Below, one piece after another: positions 1 to 5,706 of a stretch of 10,306 nt of DNA. The stretch is from Streptomyces katrae (lineage in GTDB: Bacteria > Actinomycetota > Actinomycetes > Streptomycetales > Streptomycetaceae), in contig NZ_JZWV01000747.1 in the NCBI RefSeq assembly GCF_000966975.1, positions 1-10,306 on the forward strand. Direction: 5' to 3'. The notes below the pieces were generated by a model. That model worked only from the letters and a program-made list of their open reading frames with translations. It had not been told where the DNA came from and made no database searches. Numbering within the stretch: position 1 is the stretch's first letter; each line of letters starts with the position of its first letter. The translations under genes were made by a program, and so were the position numbers.

Positions 1-700
1 TGTCGGCCGAGGCCCGCGCGGTCGCGGCGCGCAGGGCCGCGTCGTCGAAGGGGCGCACGGTGGCCGCGTACAGCACGGTGACGTCGAGGCCCTCGGTGGC
101 CGCGAGGACGCCGTCCAGCATCGGGCCGACGGCGAGCACCACCCCCGCGCCGCCCTCCCGCACGGTCTGGAACCGCAGGCCGTCGGCGCCGGGGCGCGGG
201 GCGGCGTTCGACATCTGGGAGAGCCGGACGTAGACCCGGTCGTCCCCGGCGGCGTACGCGTGGCGCAGCAGGGCCTCCGCCTCGTCGGGGTGGCCGGGCA
301 CGTGCACGGTCCAGCCGTCGAGGGTGTCCAGCAGGGCCACGTCGCCGGGGGCCATGTGGGTGTACCCGCCGGCCGGCCAGTCGTAGCTGGCGCTGGAACT
401 GACCAGGACCCCGCCCGTGTCCTGGTGCCCGAAGTCCAGCTTGACCTGCTCGAACGGGCGCTCCACCAGGAAGCTGGCGAAGGTGTGGACGACCGGCCGC
501 AGCCCGGTGAGGGCCAGGCCGCCGCCCACGCCGACGAGCAGCTGTTCCCGGATCCCGACGTTGATCACGCGGTCGGGGTGGCGCCGCTGCGCGGGCCGGA
601 ACCCATCCATGGTGATCTCGGCGAGCACGAGGGCCAGCCGGGGGTCCTCGTCGAGCAGCCGCGACGTGACCGAGATGAACCGCTCCCGCATGGTGTCCAT
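1..700 (-). CDS. Transketolase, C-terminal subunit (split type), 3' end cut by window edge
   Basis: This is the pyrimidine-binding and C-terminal part of a transketolase made as two proteins; with its partner it would move two-carbon ketol units between sugar phosphates in the cytosol, using thiamine diphosphate. The frame is open from ATG 700 to the left edge (233 codons seen). Residues near 50-95 carry the family signature VGIREQLLVG, whose Glu activates the TPP aminopyrimidine, followed by GLRPVVHTFASFL and the FEQVKLD helix. A DERVY/RVYVRLSQ-type strand ends the Pyr domain and the second domain begins at about residue 190 (VVLAVGPMLDGVL). The start is supported by AGGGGG just upstream, which overlaps the stop codon of the N-terminal subunit; only 12 nt separate the two genes, so they are surely one operon. 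A second ATG at 691 is less well spaced. The family is firm; the physiological substrate is not, since split transketolases occur in both primary and specialised metabolism. Confidence 0.9.
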   Translation of the reverse strand, partial: MDTMRERFISVTSRLLDEDPRLALVLAEITMDGFRPAQRRHPDRVINVGIREQLLVGVGGGLALTGLRPVVHTFASFLVERPFEQVKLDFGHQDTGGVLVSSSASYDWPAGGYTHMAPGDVALLDTLDGWTVHVPGHPDEAEALLRHAYAAGDDRVYVRLSQMSNAAPRPGADGLRFQTVREGGAGVVLAVGPMLDGVLAATEGLDVTVLYAATVRPFDDAALRAATARASAD

Positions 701-712
701 GACTCTTCCCCC

Positions 713-1414
713 TCAGAACTTCTTCTCGACCCGGGCGACGACGGCGTGCGGCCGTCCCGGGTGCGGTGCGGTGAACGCGGCGTGCAGTGCCGCGTGGTCG
801 CGTCCGTCGACGGTGGCCGTGCTCCAGCCCGCGGCCTCGAAGCGCGAGGCGATGCCGCCGCGCCAGCCGTGGGTGGCGGAGTCGTTGTCGACGACCACGG
901 TGTGCAGGGATTCCAGCCCGGCCGAGCCGGCGTAGGCGATGGCCTCGTGGTTGCTGCCCTCGTCGAGCTCCGCGTCCCCGATCAGCACCCACACGGCGGG
1001 CTCGTCGAGGCCCTGTGCCCGCAGCCCGAGCGCGCTGCCGACGGCGAGCGGCAGACCGTGCCCGAGGGAGCCGCTGGCGATCTCCACGCCGGGGACCAGG
1101 ACACGGTCGGGGTGGTGGCCGAGGGGGGAGTCGAAGGTGCCGAAGCCGGGCAGCCAGTCCACGGGGAAGAACCCCTTCGCGGCGAGCACGGCGTAGTAGG
1201 CCATCGGCCCGTGCCCCTTGGAGAGCAGGAACCGGTCCCGCCCGGGCTCGTCGGCGCTGCCCAGGCCGACCCGGAGCACCCGGTCGTACAGCACCCACAG
1301 CACGTCGAGCGTGGAGGTGGCGGCGGGGCCGTGCTTCTCGTCCCCGGTCATCAGGGCCATCAGACGGCCCAGGTCCTCGTAGCGGAAACCGGTGTCCGCG
1401 GTTGCGTGTGTCAT
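713..1414 (-). CDS. Transketolase, N-terminal TPP-binding subunit (split type)
   Basis: This 233-residue protein is the diphosphate-binding half of a split transketolase. Visible family motifs in order: FLLSKGHGPMAYYAVLAAKG (about residues 60-79), the loop PLGHHPD, GVEIASGSLGHGLPLAVG (about 102-119), and the TPP/Mg motif beginning GDAELDEGSNHEA, followed by VVVDND. It is somewhat shorter than many split N-subunits (usually roughly 270 residues). I chose ATG 1414 rather than ATG 1435: the upstream ATG lies inside the operator/promoter, whereas 1414 sits about 7 nt downstream of the predicted -10 box, which would give a leaderless mRNA. No Shine-Dalgarno sequence precedes 1414, in keeping with that. 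The C-terminal subunit follows after 12 nt. Expression is probably controlled by a MerR-family activator (see operator at 1428-1449); no such regulator is encoded in the window. Confidence 0.9.
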   Translation of the reverse strand: MTHATADTGFRYEDLGRLMALMTGDEKHGPAATSTLDVLWVLYDRVLRVGLGSADEPGRDRFLLSKGHGPMAYYAVLAAKGFFPVDWLPGFGTFDSPLGHHPDRVLVPGVEIASGSLGHGLPLAVGSALGLRAQGLDEPAVWVLIGDAELDEGSNHEAIAYAGSAGLESLHTVVVDNDSATHGWRGGIASRFEAAGWSTATVDGRDHAALHAAFTAPHPGRPHAVVARVEKKF

Positions 1415-1420
1415 ACAGGA

Positions 1421-1451
1421 ACCATGTGACCTCAAGTGGACTTGAGGTCAA
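1421..1451 (-). promoter_or_regulatory. MerR/SoxR-type promoter with operator, driving the transketolase operon
   Basis: On the minus strand a perfect -35 TTGACC (1451-1446) is followed by a 19-nt spacer and a weak -10 CATGGT (1426-1421). Inside lies a perfect inverted repeat, GACCTCAAGT and ACTTGAGGTC on the plus strand with a 2-nt centre (1428-1449). An over-long 19-bp spacer holding a dyad is the hallmark of MerR-family activated promoters, and the arms CCTCAAGT/ACTTGAGG match the known SoxR-box half-sites. Transcription would begin near 1414, the A of the transketolase ATG. The arrangement is seen directly; identity of the regulator is inferred. Confidence 0.75.
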
Positions 1452-1502
1452 GCGGTCCGACGTCCGGTGCGTCAGGTCCGGGGCGCCCCGCGAAAGGTGC
1501 GC

Positions 1503-1530
1503 GCGACCACCCGTGGAAGTGCGGTATTGT
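1503..1530 (+). promoter_or_regulatory. Possible promoter of the tRNA gene
   Basis: TATTGT at 1525-1530 resembles a -10 box and GCGACC at 1503-1508 a poor -35 with 16 nt between. It would place the transcript start about 37 nt before the mature tRNA end. It is the most A/T-rich hexamer in this GC-rich spacer, but the support is only the pattern and position. Confidence 0.3.
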
Positions 1531-1573
1531 TCTCATGCCGGTCGGGCCGGGGGAAACCCCAGGTCAGCGGCAT

Positions 1574-1647
<74 letters not shown>

Positions 1648-1664
1648 CTCGTGAGAGTCGCAGG

Positions 1665-1701
1665 TCAGAGGTCGTATCGGAGTATCCGGTACGACCTCTG
1701 A
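1665..1701. terminator. Long hairpin between tRNA-Pro and the exporter gene, probable bidirectional terminator
   Basis: A 17-bp stem (1665-1681 with 1685-1701, one T-G wobble) closes the triloop GTA. The outer 12 bp, TCAGAGGTCGTA with TACGACCTCTGA, are perfect. It starts 18 nt after the tRNA and ends 31 nt from the stop codon of the convergent exporter gene, so it can terminate either transcript. There is no clear T-run, which is usual in high-GC actinomycetes. Confidence 0.75.
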
Positions 1702-1732
1702 GCCGTTTCCGGGGCTTCGGTGCCGGCCGGGG

Positions 1733-2350
1733 TCAGACCCCGGCGGCGACGGCGGTGCCGAGTGCGAGGAGTACGAGACCGGTGACCACGCGCAGCCCCC
1801 GCTGCACGGCGGGCCGGGTCATCAGGGCCCGGCCGCGGCTGACGCCCCAGGTGAACAGCAGGTACCAGCAGGCGTTCACGAACGCCCACACGGCGCCCAG
1901 CAGTGCGATCGAGGCGAAGGCCGACCCGTGCGCGGTGACGAACTGCGGCAGCACCGAGACGGCGAAGACGCCCGCCTTCGGGTTGCCCAGGTTCGTCGCG
2001 AGCCCCGTCCCGAAGGCGCCCCAGCTCCCTCCGCGCGGACCGTCCCGTCCGGGCGGCGTCGGGCCGGCGCGCCCCGCCCGGAGCGTGTTGATCCCCAGGA
2101 CGACGAGCACCACGCCGCCGGCGATCCGTACGACGGTGTAGACGCCGGGGTTGGTCAGCAGCAGCGTGGACAGGCCCGCCGCCGCGGACAGGGACCACAG
2201 GAGCAGCCCCACCGCGTTGCCGACGATGGTGGCCCGCGCGACGCCCAGCCCGCCCTCCAGGGTCTGCCTCATCATCATCGCCTGTCCGGCACCCGGGAGC
2301 ATCGCGAGGAGCCAGGTGGTCAGGACGAAGAGCGGCAGTTGCGTGGGCAC
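1733..2350 (-). CDS. LysE/RhtB-family amino-acid exporter
   Basis: This 205-residue inner-membrane protein belongs to the LysE/RhtB efflux family, which exports amino acids or similar small metabolites. The conserved N-terminal signature is present as LPGAGQAMMMRQTLEGGLGV (18-37), a variant of the usual TPGP...G, followed by ATIVGNAVGLLLW; the second signature NLGNPKAGVFAVSVLPQF is at 120-137. About six hydrophobic segments are visible (6-20, 42-64, 70-92, 110-135, 145-168, 186-203) with a Gly/Pro/Arg-rich linker at 93-108. The GTG start at 2350 gives the normal family length before the signature. It has no convincing Shine-Dalgarno sequence of its own and overlaps by one base the stop of a 24-codon ORF (TAGTG), pointing to translational coupling. 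The substrate cannot be read from sequence. Confidence 0.88.
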   Translation of the reverse strand: MPTQLPLFVLTTWLLAMLPGAGQAMMMRQTLEGGLGVARATIVGNAVGLLLWSLSAAAGLSTLLLTNPGVYTVVRIAGGVVLVVLGINTLRAGRAGPTPPGRDGPRGGSWGAFGTGLATNLGNPKAGVFAVSVLPQFVTAHGSAFASIALLGAVWAFVNACWYLLFTWGVSRGRALMTRPAVQRGLRVVTGLVLLALGTAVAAGV

Positions 2351-2424
2351 TACGGGAGCCCGTCGCCGACGGCGCCGCCGTCCCCGGCGCGTGCGGATGG
2401 GTTCTCGTCCTCAATGCTGTCCAT
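2350..2424 (-). CDS. Short leader ORF (24 codons), translationally coupled to the exporter
   Basis: ATG 2424 is preceded by a strong Shine-Dalgarno GGAGG (2437-2433) at the ideal 8-nt spacing. The frame runs 24 codons and ends in TAG at 2352-2350, whose last base is the first base of the exporter's GTG. The peptide begins MDSIEDENPS, is acidic, and ends in a Gly/Ala-rich stretch, GDGLP; it has no membrane segment, no Cys and no run of a single regulatory amino acid, so it does not look like a classic attenuator peptide. The exporter lacks its own ribosome site, so the leader probably delivers ribosomes to it. The peptide itself may have no function, or it may be a ligand or small protein. I recognise no family. 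Not tested: conservation in related genomes. Confidence 0.55.
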   Translation of the reverse strand: MDSIEDENPSARAGDGGAVGDGLP

Positions 2425-2448
2425 GAAAGGGTCCTCCGGTCGATGGAG

Positions 2449-2475
2449 TCCGGGAAGTCCGGGAAGTCCGGCAGC
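2449..2475. repeat. 9-bp tandem repeat upstream of the exporter leader ORF
   Basis: Two exact copies of TCCGGGAAG (2449-2457, 2458-2466) and a third diverged copy (2467-2475) lie 25 nt upstream of the leader ORF start, just beyond its Shine-Dalgarno sequence. On the transcribed strand the unit reads CTTCCCGGA. The block is directly visible; a role in mRNA structure or regulator binding is only possible. Confidence 0.6.
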
Positions 2476-2684
2476 CTCTCGGAGGCTAAAGGGCGGTGGC
2501 TGCAGGACCGTCGGAGTACGCCTCGTGCGGGCCGTTCCGCGACCCGGGCTCCATTCCCCCTGTAGAGCCCCTCCGGCTTCCGGAGAGAATTCCTCCCGTG
2601 GACGGGTTCCCTTTTCGGGTGGGCGTGGCGCGGCCCGCCGAGTGCGGTCCGTCCGTCGTTGCACGTGAACGGCCTGCGGCGGTG

Positions 2685-2726
2685 AATCCCGTACGCCGGC
2701 CGGACCGTACGAGGGCCGACGGGATT
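2685..2726. other. Intergenic hairpin / inverted repeat
   Basis: Arms AATCCCGT (2685-2692) and ACGGGATT (2719-2726) pair perfectly and continue inward, after a 4-nt left bulge, with CGGCC (2697-2701) and GGCCG (2714-2718): 13 bp in total. The segment also holds two copies of the palindrome CGTACG (2690-2695, 2706-2711). It sits about 80 nt before the likely aldolase -10 box, so it may be an operator or a terminator insulating the divergent promoters. Confidence 0.4.
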
Positions 2727-2838
2727 TCGCAAGGCGGCAGCTTGGCCGATTGCAGAAGCAGGGGAAGTGCCTCTTTCGGTGCCGCTCCGCCACTCCGGCC
2801 CCGGCTAGCTTGGGAGGACCTGAGCGACTTTCCTCTGG

Positions 2839-2854
2839 TTAGGGAGTTAGGGAG
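2839..2854 (+). repeat. 8-bp tandem repeat containing the aldolase ribosome site
   Basis: TTAGGGAG occurs twice back to back (2839-2846, 2847-2854), four bases before the aldolase ATG at 2859. Each copy carries a GGGAG Shine-Dalgarno-like core, one 12 nt and one only 4 nt from the ATG. The duplication could influence which site the ribosome uses. Confidence 0.6.
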
Positions 2855-2858
2855 TTCC

Positions 2859-3890
2859 ATGAGCGGCGTATTGCACGAGTCTGTCGAACGCGGTGCCGCG
2901 GCGGCGGCCGAGATCCTTGACTGCACGCTCCGGGACGGCAGCTATTCCGTGGACTTCAGGTTCACGGAGGAGACCATCCGAGCCGTCCTGGCCGGCCTGG
3001 AGAACGCGGGGCTGAACCTGATCGAACTGGGCCACGGCCTCGGTCTCAACGCGGGTGAGGCGCTCTCCCGGCCCAGCCTGGTCGCCGACGAGCGGTGCTT
3101 CGCCGTCGCGGCCGAGACGCTGCACCGGGCGGAGTGGGGGATGTTCTGCATTCCCGGCCTCGCCGAGCCGGACCACCTCACCCGCGCCGCCGGGGCCGGT
3201 ATGGGATTCGTGCGCATCGGTGTCGACATCACCGACGTCTCCCCGGCCGGACGTTTCGTCGAGCTGGCCAAGGAACTGGGCCTGCGGACGTTCGTGAACC
3301 TGATGAAGACCAATGTCCTGGACGACGAGGGGGTCGTGGCGGCGGTCCGGCGGTGCGCCGGTTTCGGGGCCGACAGCGTCTACCTGGTCGACTCCGTCGG
3401 CGGATACCTGCCGCACGAGGTCGAGGAACTGTTCCGGCGGGTCGGCGCCGAAGTCGCCGTTCCGCTCGGTTTCCACGGCCATGACAACCTCGGGCTCGCC
3501 AATGCCAACGCCCTGGCCGCCGCGCGGGGAGGGGCGCGCTACGTGGACGCCACCCTCGACGGCATCGGACGCGGTGCGGGGAACACCGTGACCGAGGCCT
3601 TCGCCGCCATCCTGACGCGCCACCGGACCGGAACCGGGTACGACTACCGGGCGCTGGCCCAGCTGAGCGAGTCGGTCGTGCGTCCCATCCCGCGGCTGCA
3701 CGACGACCGGACCTTCCAGGTGCTCGGCGGGCTGACGCAGACCCACTCCAGTTTCTTCCCGCTGATCACGCGCTGCGCCGAGGCCGCCGACGTCGACGTC
3801 TTCGAGCTGATGACCGCCGTCGCGGAGGTCGAGCGAGTCCGTCCGACGGAGCAGCTCGTGAAGGAGCTGGCCGTCTCCCTGCGGCCCTGA
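2859..3890 (+). CDS. HMGL/DmpG-type aldolase (4-hydroxy-2-oxovalerate aldolase superfamily)
   Basis: This 343-residue protein is a DRE-TIM metallolyase of the 4-hydroxy-2-oxoacid aldolase type, expected to join or split a 2-oxo acid (often pyruvate) and an aldehyde with a divalent metal. Seen: LDCTLRDGSYSVDFRFT (20-36) with Arg25 and Asp26; LIELGHGLGL; VDSVGGYLP (177-184); the metal-binding GFHGHDNLGLANANALAA (204-221, His206 and His208); and DGIGRGAGN (234-242). The C-terminal region, VRPIP...THSSF...AEAADVDVFEL, matches the DmpG communication domain, and length equals DmpG (about 345). The opening DCTLRDG-Y resembles a subfamily with Tyr where DmpG has its catalytic His21, and His296 stands where DmpG has Tyr291, so the reaction may differ from classic HOA. 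The acetaldehyde dehydrogenase that normally partners DmpG is absent from the window. Start: ATG 2859 after the GGGAG repeats; upstream in-frame codons do not resemble protein of this family. Confidence 0.85.
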   Translation: MSGVLHESVERGAAAAAEILDCTLRDGSYSVDFRFTEETIRAVLAGLENAGLNLIELGHGLGLNAGEALSRPSLVADERCFAVAAETLHRAEWGMFCIPGLAEPDHLTRAAGAGMGFVRIGVDITDVSPAGRFVELAKELGLRTFVNLMKTNVLDDEGVVAAVRRCAGFGADSVYLVDSVGGYLPHEVEELFRRVGAEVAVPLGFHGHDNLGLANANALAAARGGARYVDATLDGIGRGAGNTVTEAFAAILTRHRTGTGYDYRALAQLSESVVRPIPRLHDDRTFQVLGGLTQTHSSFFPLITRCAEAADVDVFELMTAVAEVERVRPTEQLVKELAVSLRP

Positions 3891-3898
3891 CCCCCCAC

Positions 3899-3939
3899 CG
3901 GCCGGCCGCCGCAGGGCGGTGCTCCGCGGCGGCCGGCCG
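3899..3939 (+). terminator. Strong hairpin terminator after the aldolase
   Basis: A perfect 14-bp stem, CGGCCGGCCGCCGC (3899-3912) with GCGGCGGCCGGCCG (3926-3939), encloses a 13-nt loop, beginning 9 nt after the stop codon. It has no T-tract. It should separate the aldolase transcript from the regulator gene 410 nt further on. Confidence 0.75.
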
Positions 3940-4194
3940 TCGCGCGTCCCCATGACATCCCTCACACGAATTGCCCGCACAATCCCTTCGGGAGCGCAGG
4001 GTTCACGCCACTGTGGCGATAAACGCAAGGCCCTATACCGGGATCATGCGGCTATACACGGCAATCCCTTCCGATGGGTGCGGCAGTACGAGGCACCCGC
4101 CGCCGGCCACAAGTGCCGATATGCCTCCAAGCGGAACGGAGAGCTCGATCGCGTGAGGTTCCGCCGTTCAACCTACTCCAGTTAGGGTCGAGGC

Positions 4195-4230
4195 AGTCGG
4201 TACGCCGACTGATCCGCCGATATGTACCGA
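4195..4230. promoter_or_regulatory. Candidate operator cluster upstream of the STAND regulator
   Basis: Two overlapping inverted repeats lie immediately downstream of the candidate -10 box TAGGGT (4183-4188): AGTCGG/CCGACT with a 4-nt centre (4195-4210) and TCGGTAC/GTACCGA with a 20-nt spacer (4197-4203, 4224-4230). Position over a start site is what a repressor or autoregulator would need. That the neighbouring XRE protein binds here is inference. Confidence 0.35.
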
Positions 4231-4348
4231 TCCGGCTAACGGGGGCCAGAAGAATTCCCTGCGGGGAATGGCTGCCGGCTGCGTACGGAACCGTCACTCC
4301 AATCATTGCGGCGGCGTGCGCGCGTATTCATATCTGGAGCAACTGAAG

Positions 4349-5638
4349 ATGATGAACTGGGCGAATGTCGAGGACTTCGGAGTCCTACTCCAGCGGTATC
4401 GGAAGAGGGCTCAGCTGAGCCAGAAGACCCTGGCCGACCTTTCCACCGTCAGCGTGCGGGCGGTCCGCAACCTGGAGCTCGGGCGGGTGGCGGCCCCGCG
4501 CCGGGAGACCGTGCGGCTCCTCGCGGACGTGCTGCAGCTGAGCACCCACGAGCGGCTCTCGTTCGAGCTCTCGGCGGGCGGTGAGGTCGACGAGGCGCTC
4601 TTCGAGACCCTCGTCCTGCCGATCAGTGTCCTGGCGCGTCCGCTCCTCGGACGTGCTCGCGAACTCGAGTCACTCGTACGGCAGTTGCTGGACGAGCAGC
4701 AGCGCATCACGGTCCTGTCCGGCTTTCCGGGCGTCGGCAAGACCCATCTGGCCGTCGCCGCGGCGGGTTCCGTCGCGGCGACCAGGTCCGTACCGGTCCT
4801 CTGGGTCCAGCTGCAGGAGGACTTCGACCGCGGCCCGCTGCAGACCGCCATCTCCGACCTGCTCGCCGGCGAGGGCACGGGCGTCGGCAGGCTCGCCCGG
4901 CAGATCGGTGACCGCGCCACACTGCTCGTCCTCGACGGCAACGACGACGGCCGGGTCCGCCGCGAGACCGTGTGGACCCTGATCCGCGAGTGCCCCCGCC
5001 TCAGCGTCCTGGAGACCGGGCGCGTCCCCCACGGAGTCTCGGACCACCACAGGTTCCTGGTGTCCCCCCTCCCCACCCGGCGGACGGGAACGGCGCAGGT
5101 CCCCGCCACGCACCCGGCGGCCCTGGACTTCCTGCTGCGGCGCCTGGCCGACCTGCGGCCCGGCTTCCAGGCGGGCGAAGGCGCGCTGCGCAAGCTCGCG
5201 GAGATCTGTGTCCGGCTGGACGGCTTGCCCAGCGCCCTGGAGTCCGCCGCCTCCTGGGCCACCGTGATCTCCATCGACGAACTGCTGACCATGGCCCGGG
5301 AGGAGCCGGAAGCCCTCGCGGGCCACCCCGCGATGCGGACCGACCCCGTGGCGGCCGCACAGGGCGTACTCGGCCGGCAGACCCCCGTCATCCAGGACCT
5401 GGCCCTCCGGCTCGCCGGCCGGTCCGAAGGCTGGACCGTCGACCAGGTCGTCCGGCAGTCGGGGCTGCCCCGGGCCGAGGCGGCCCTCGCCCTCCAGTCA
5501 CTGCTGCACGCCGGACTGATCGTCGAGGTCCCCTCGAAGCCGGGCGGTCCCGTCCGCTTCACCCTCCTCAATCTGGTGCGGGCCGCGATGCGGGGCCGCC
5601 CACCGCTCGCCCCCAGGCTCGCGCTGCGCGCGTGCTGA
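4349..5638 (+). CDS. XRE-family HTH transcriptional regulator with NB-ARC/STAND ATPase domain
   Basis: This 429-residue cytosolic protein is a predicted DNA-binding regulator with an ATPase switch. An XRE/Cro-type helix-turn-helix fills about residues 10-66 (RYRKRAQLSQKTLADLSTVS, then VRNLELGR). A P-loop NTPase follows: Walker A GFPGVGKT (125-132), Walker B TLLVLDGNDD (191-200), a sensor-like LSVLETGR (218-225), and the NB-ARC signature GLPSALESAA (292-301, usually GLPLA[IL]). A winged-helix-like segment, with RFTLLNLVRAAMR near 403-415, ends the protein. Relatives of this type usually continue into TPR-like sensor repeats; here the protein stops right after the winged helix. ATG 4349 is favoured over upstream in-frame ATG 4268 because GGAG (4336-4339) lies 9 nt before it and the HTH starts at once. 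It probably controls the flanking aldolase and FAH-family genes, and perhaps itself. Confidence 0.82.
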   Translation: MMNWANVEDFGVLLQRYRKRAQLSQKTLADLSTVSVRAVRNLELGRVAAPRRETVRLLADVLQLSTHERLSFELSAGGEVDEALFETLVLPISVLARPLLGRARELESLVRQLLDEQQRITVLSGFPGVGKTHLAVAAAGSVAATRSVPVLWVQLQEDFDRGPLQTAISDLLAGEGTGVGRLARQIGDRATLLVLDGNDDGRVRRETVWTLIRECPRLSVLETGRVPHGVSDHHRFLVSPLPTRRTGTAQVPATHPAALDFLLRRLADLRPGFQAGEGALRKLAEICVRLDGLPSALESAASWATVISIDELLTMAREEPEALAGHPAMRTDPVAAAQGVLGRQTPVIQDLALRLAGRSEGWTVDQVVRQSGLPRAEAALALQSLLHAGLIVEVPSKPGGPVRFTLLNLVRAAMRGRPPLAPRLALRAC

Positions 5639-5650
5639 CCGGTTTCTCAC

Positions 5651-5695
5651 TTCCCTCGGTTCCCTCAGTTCTTTCAGTTCTTTCAGTTCCTTGAA
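5651..5695 (+). repeat. Five 9-bp degenerate tandem repeats before the FAH-family gene
   Basis: Five consecutive 9-nt units fill most of the 68-nt gap: TTCCCTCGG, TTCCCTCAG, TTCTTTCAG, TTCTTTCAG, TTCCTTGAA. The block is a pyrimidine tract on the plus strand and ends two bases before the GGAG ribosome site (5698-5701). In RNA it would be unstructured and could act as a ribosome standby or protein-binding tract, or simply be slippage-prone spacer. Confidence 0.7.
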
Positions 5696-5706
5696 ACGGA
5701 GTACGC

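Larger units (their letters stand above)
2425..2858. other. 434-nt divergent intergenic region between exporter leader ORF and aldolase
   Basis: No convincing gene lies here; the open frames crossing it lack start sites and family resemblance. It must hold the divergent promoters. Candidate -10 boxes of the TAGNNT type are TAGCCT on the minus strand (2488-2483) for the exporter side and TAGCTT on the plus strand (2806-2811) for the aldolase; neither has a good -35. Also visible are a 9-bp tandem repeat (2449-2475), small hairpins at 2473-2487 (AGCCTC-TCG-GAGGCT) and 2571-2585 (CTCCGG-CTT-CCGGAG), a larger one at 2685-2726, and an 8-bp tandem repeat at 2839-2854. Confidence 0.5.
3891..4348 (+). 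other. 458-nt intergenic region upstream of the STAND regulator, rich in possible operator motifs
   Basis: After the aldolase terminator no believable gene is found; the short frames on both strands have neither ribosome sites nor family likeness. The stretch is noticeably less GC-rich than its surroundings. It contains the palindrome CGCCAC-T-GTGGCG (4006-4018), CTATAC twice 19 bp apart (4033-4038, 4052-4057), GCCGATATG twice (4115-4123, 4216-4224), the stem AGTCGG-TACG-CCGACT (4195-4210), and the inverted repeat TCGGTAC/GTACCGA (4197-4203, 4224-4230). TAGGGT at 4183-4188 is a candidate -10 box just before the last two, without a clear -35. This is a likely control region for the regulator. 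Confidence 0.5.

Noticed and set aside
260..1429. Long plus-strand open frame (389 codons) opposite the transketolase genes
   Set aside because: It is the antisense shadow of two well-recognised transketolase subunits; its product is low-complexity Gly/Val/Pro/His-rich with no family resemblance.
2350..2793. A 147-codon reading of the exporter leader frame
   Set aside because: Only the last 24 codons follow a proper ribosome site; the upstream part is intergenic and low in protein-like character.
2847..4028. Long minus-strand frame opposite the aldolase
   Set aside because: Antisense shadow of a gene with clear catalytic motifs; it also crosses the terminator hairpin.
3919..4306. Short frames on both strands between the aldolase and the regulator
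   Set aside because: No ribosome sites, no family likeness, and they cross palindromes and the likely promoter.
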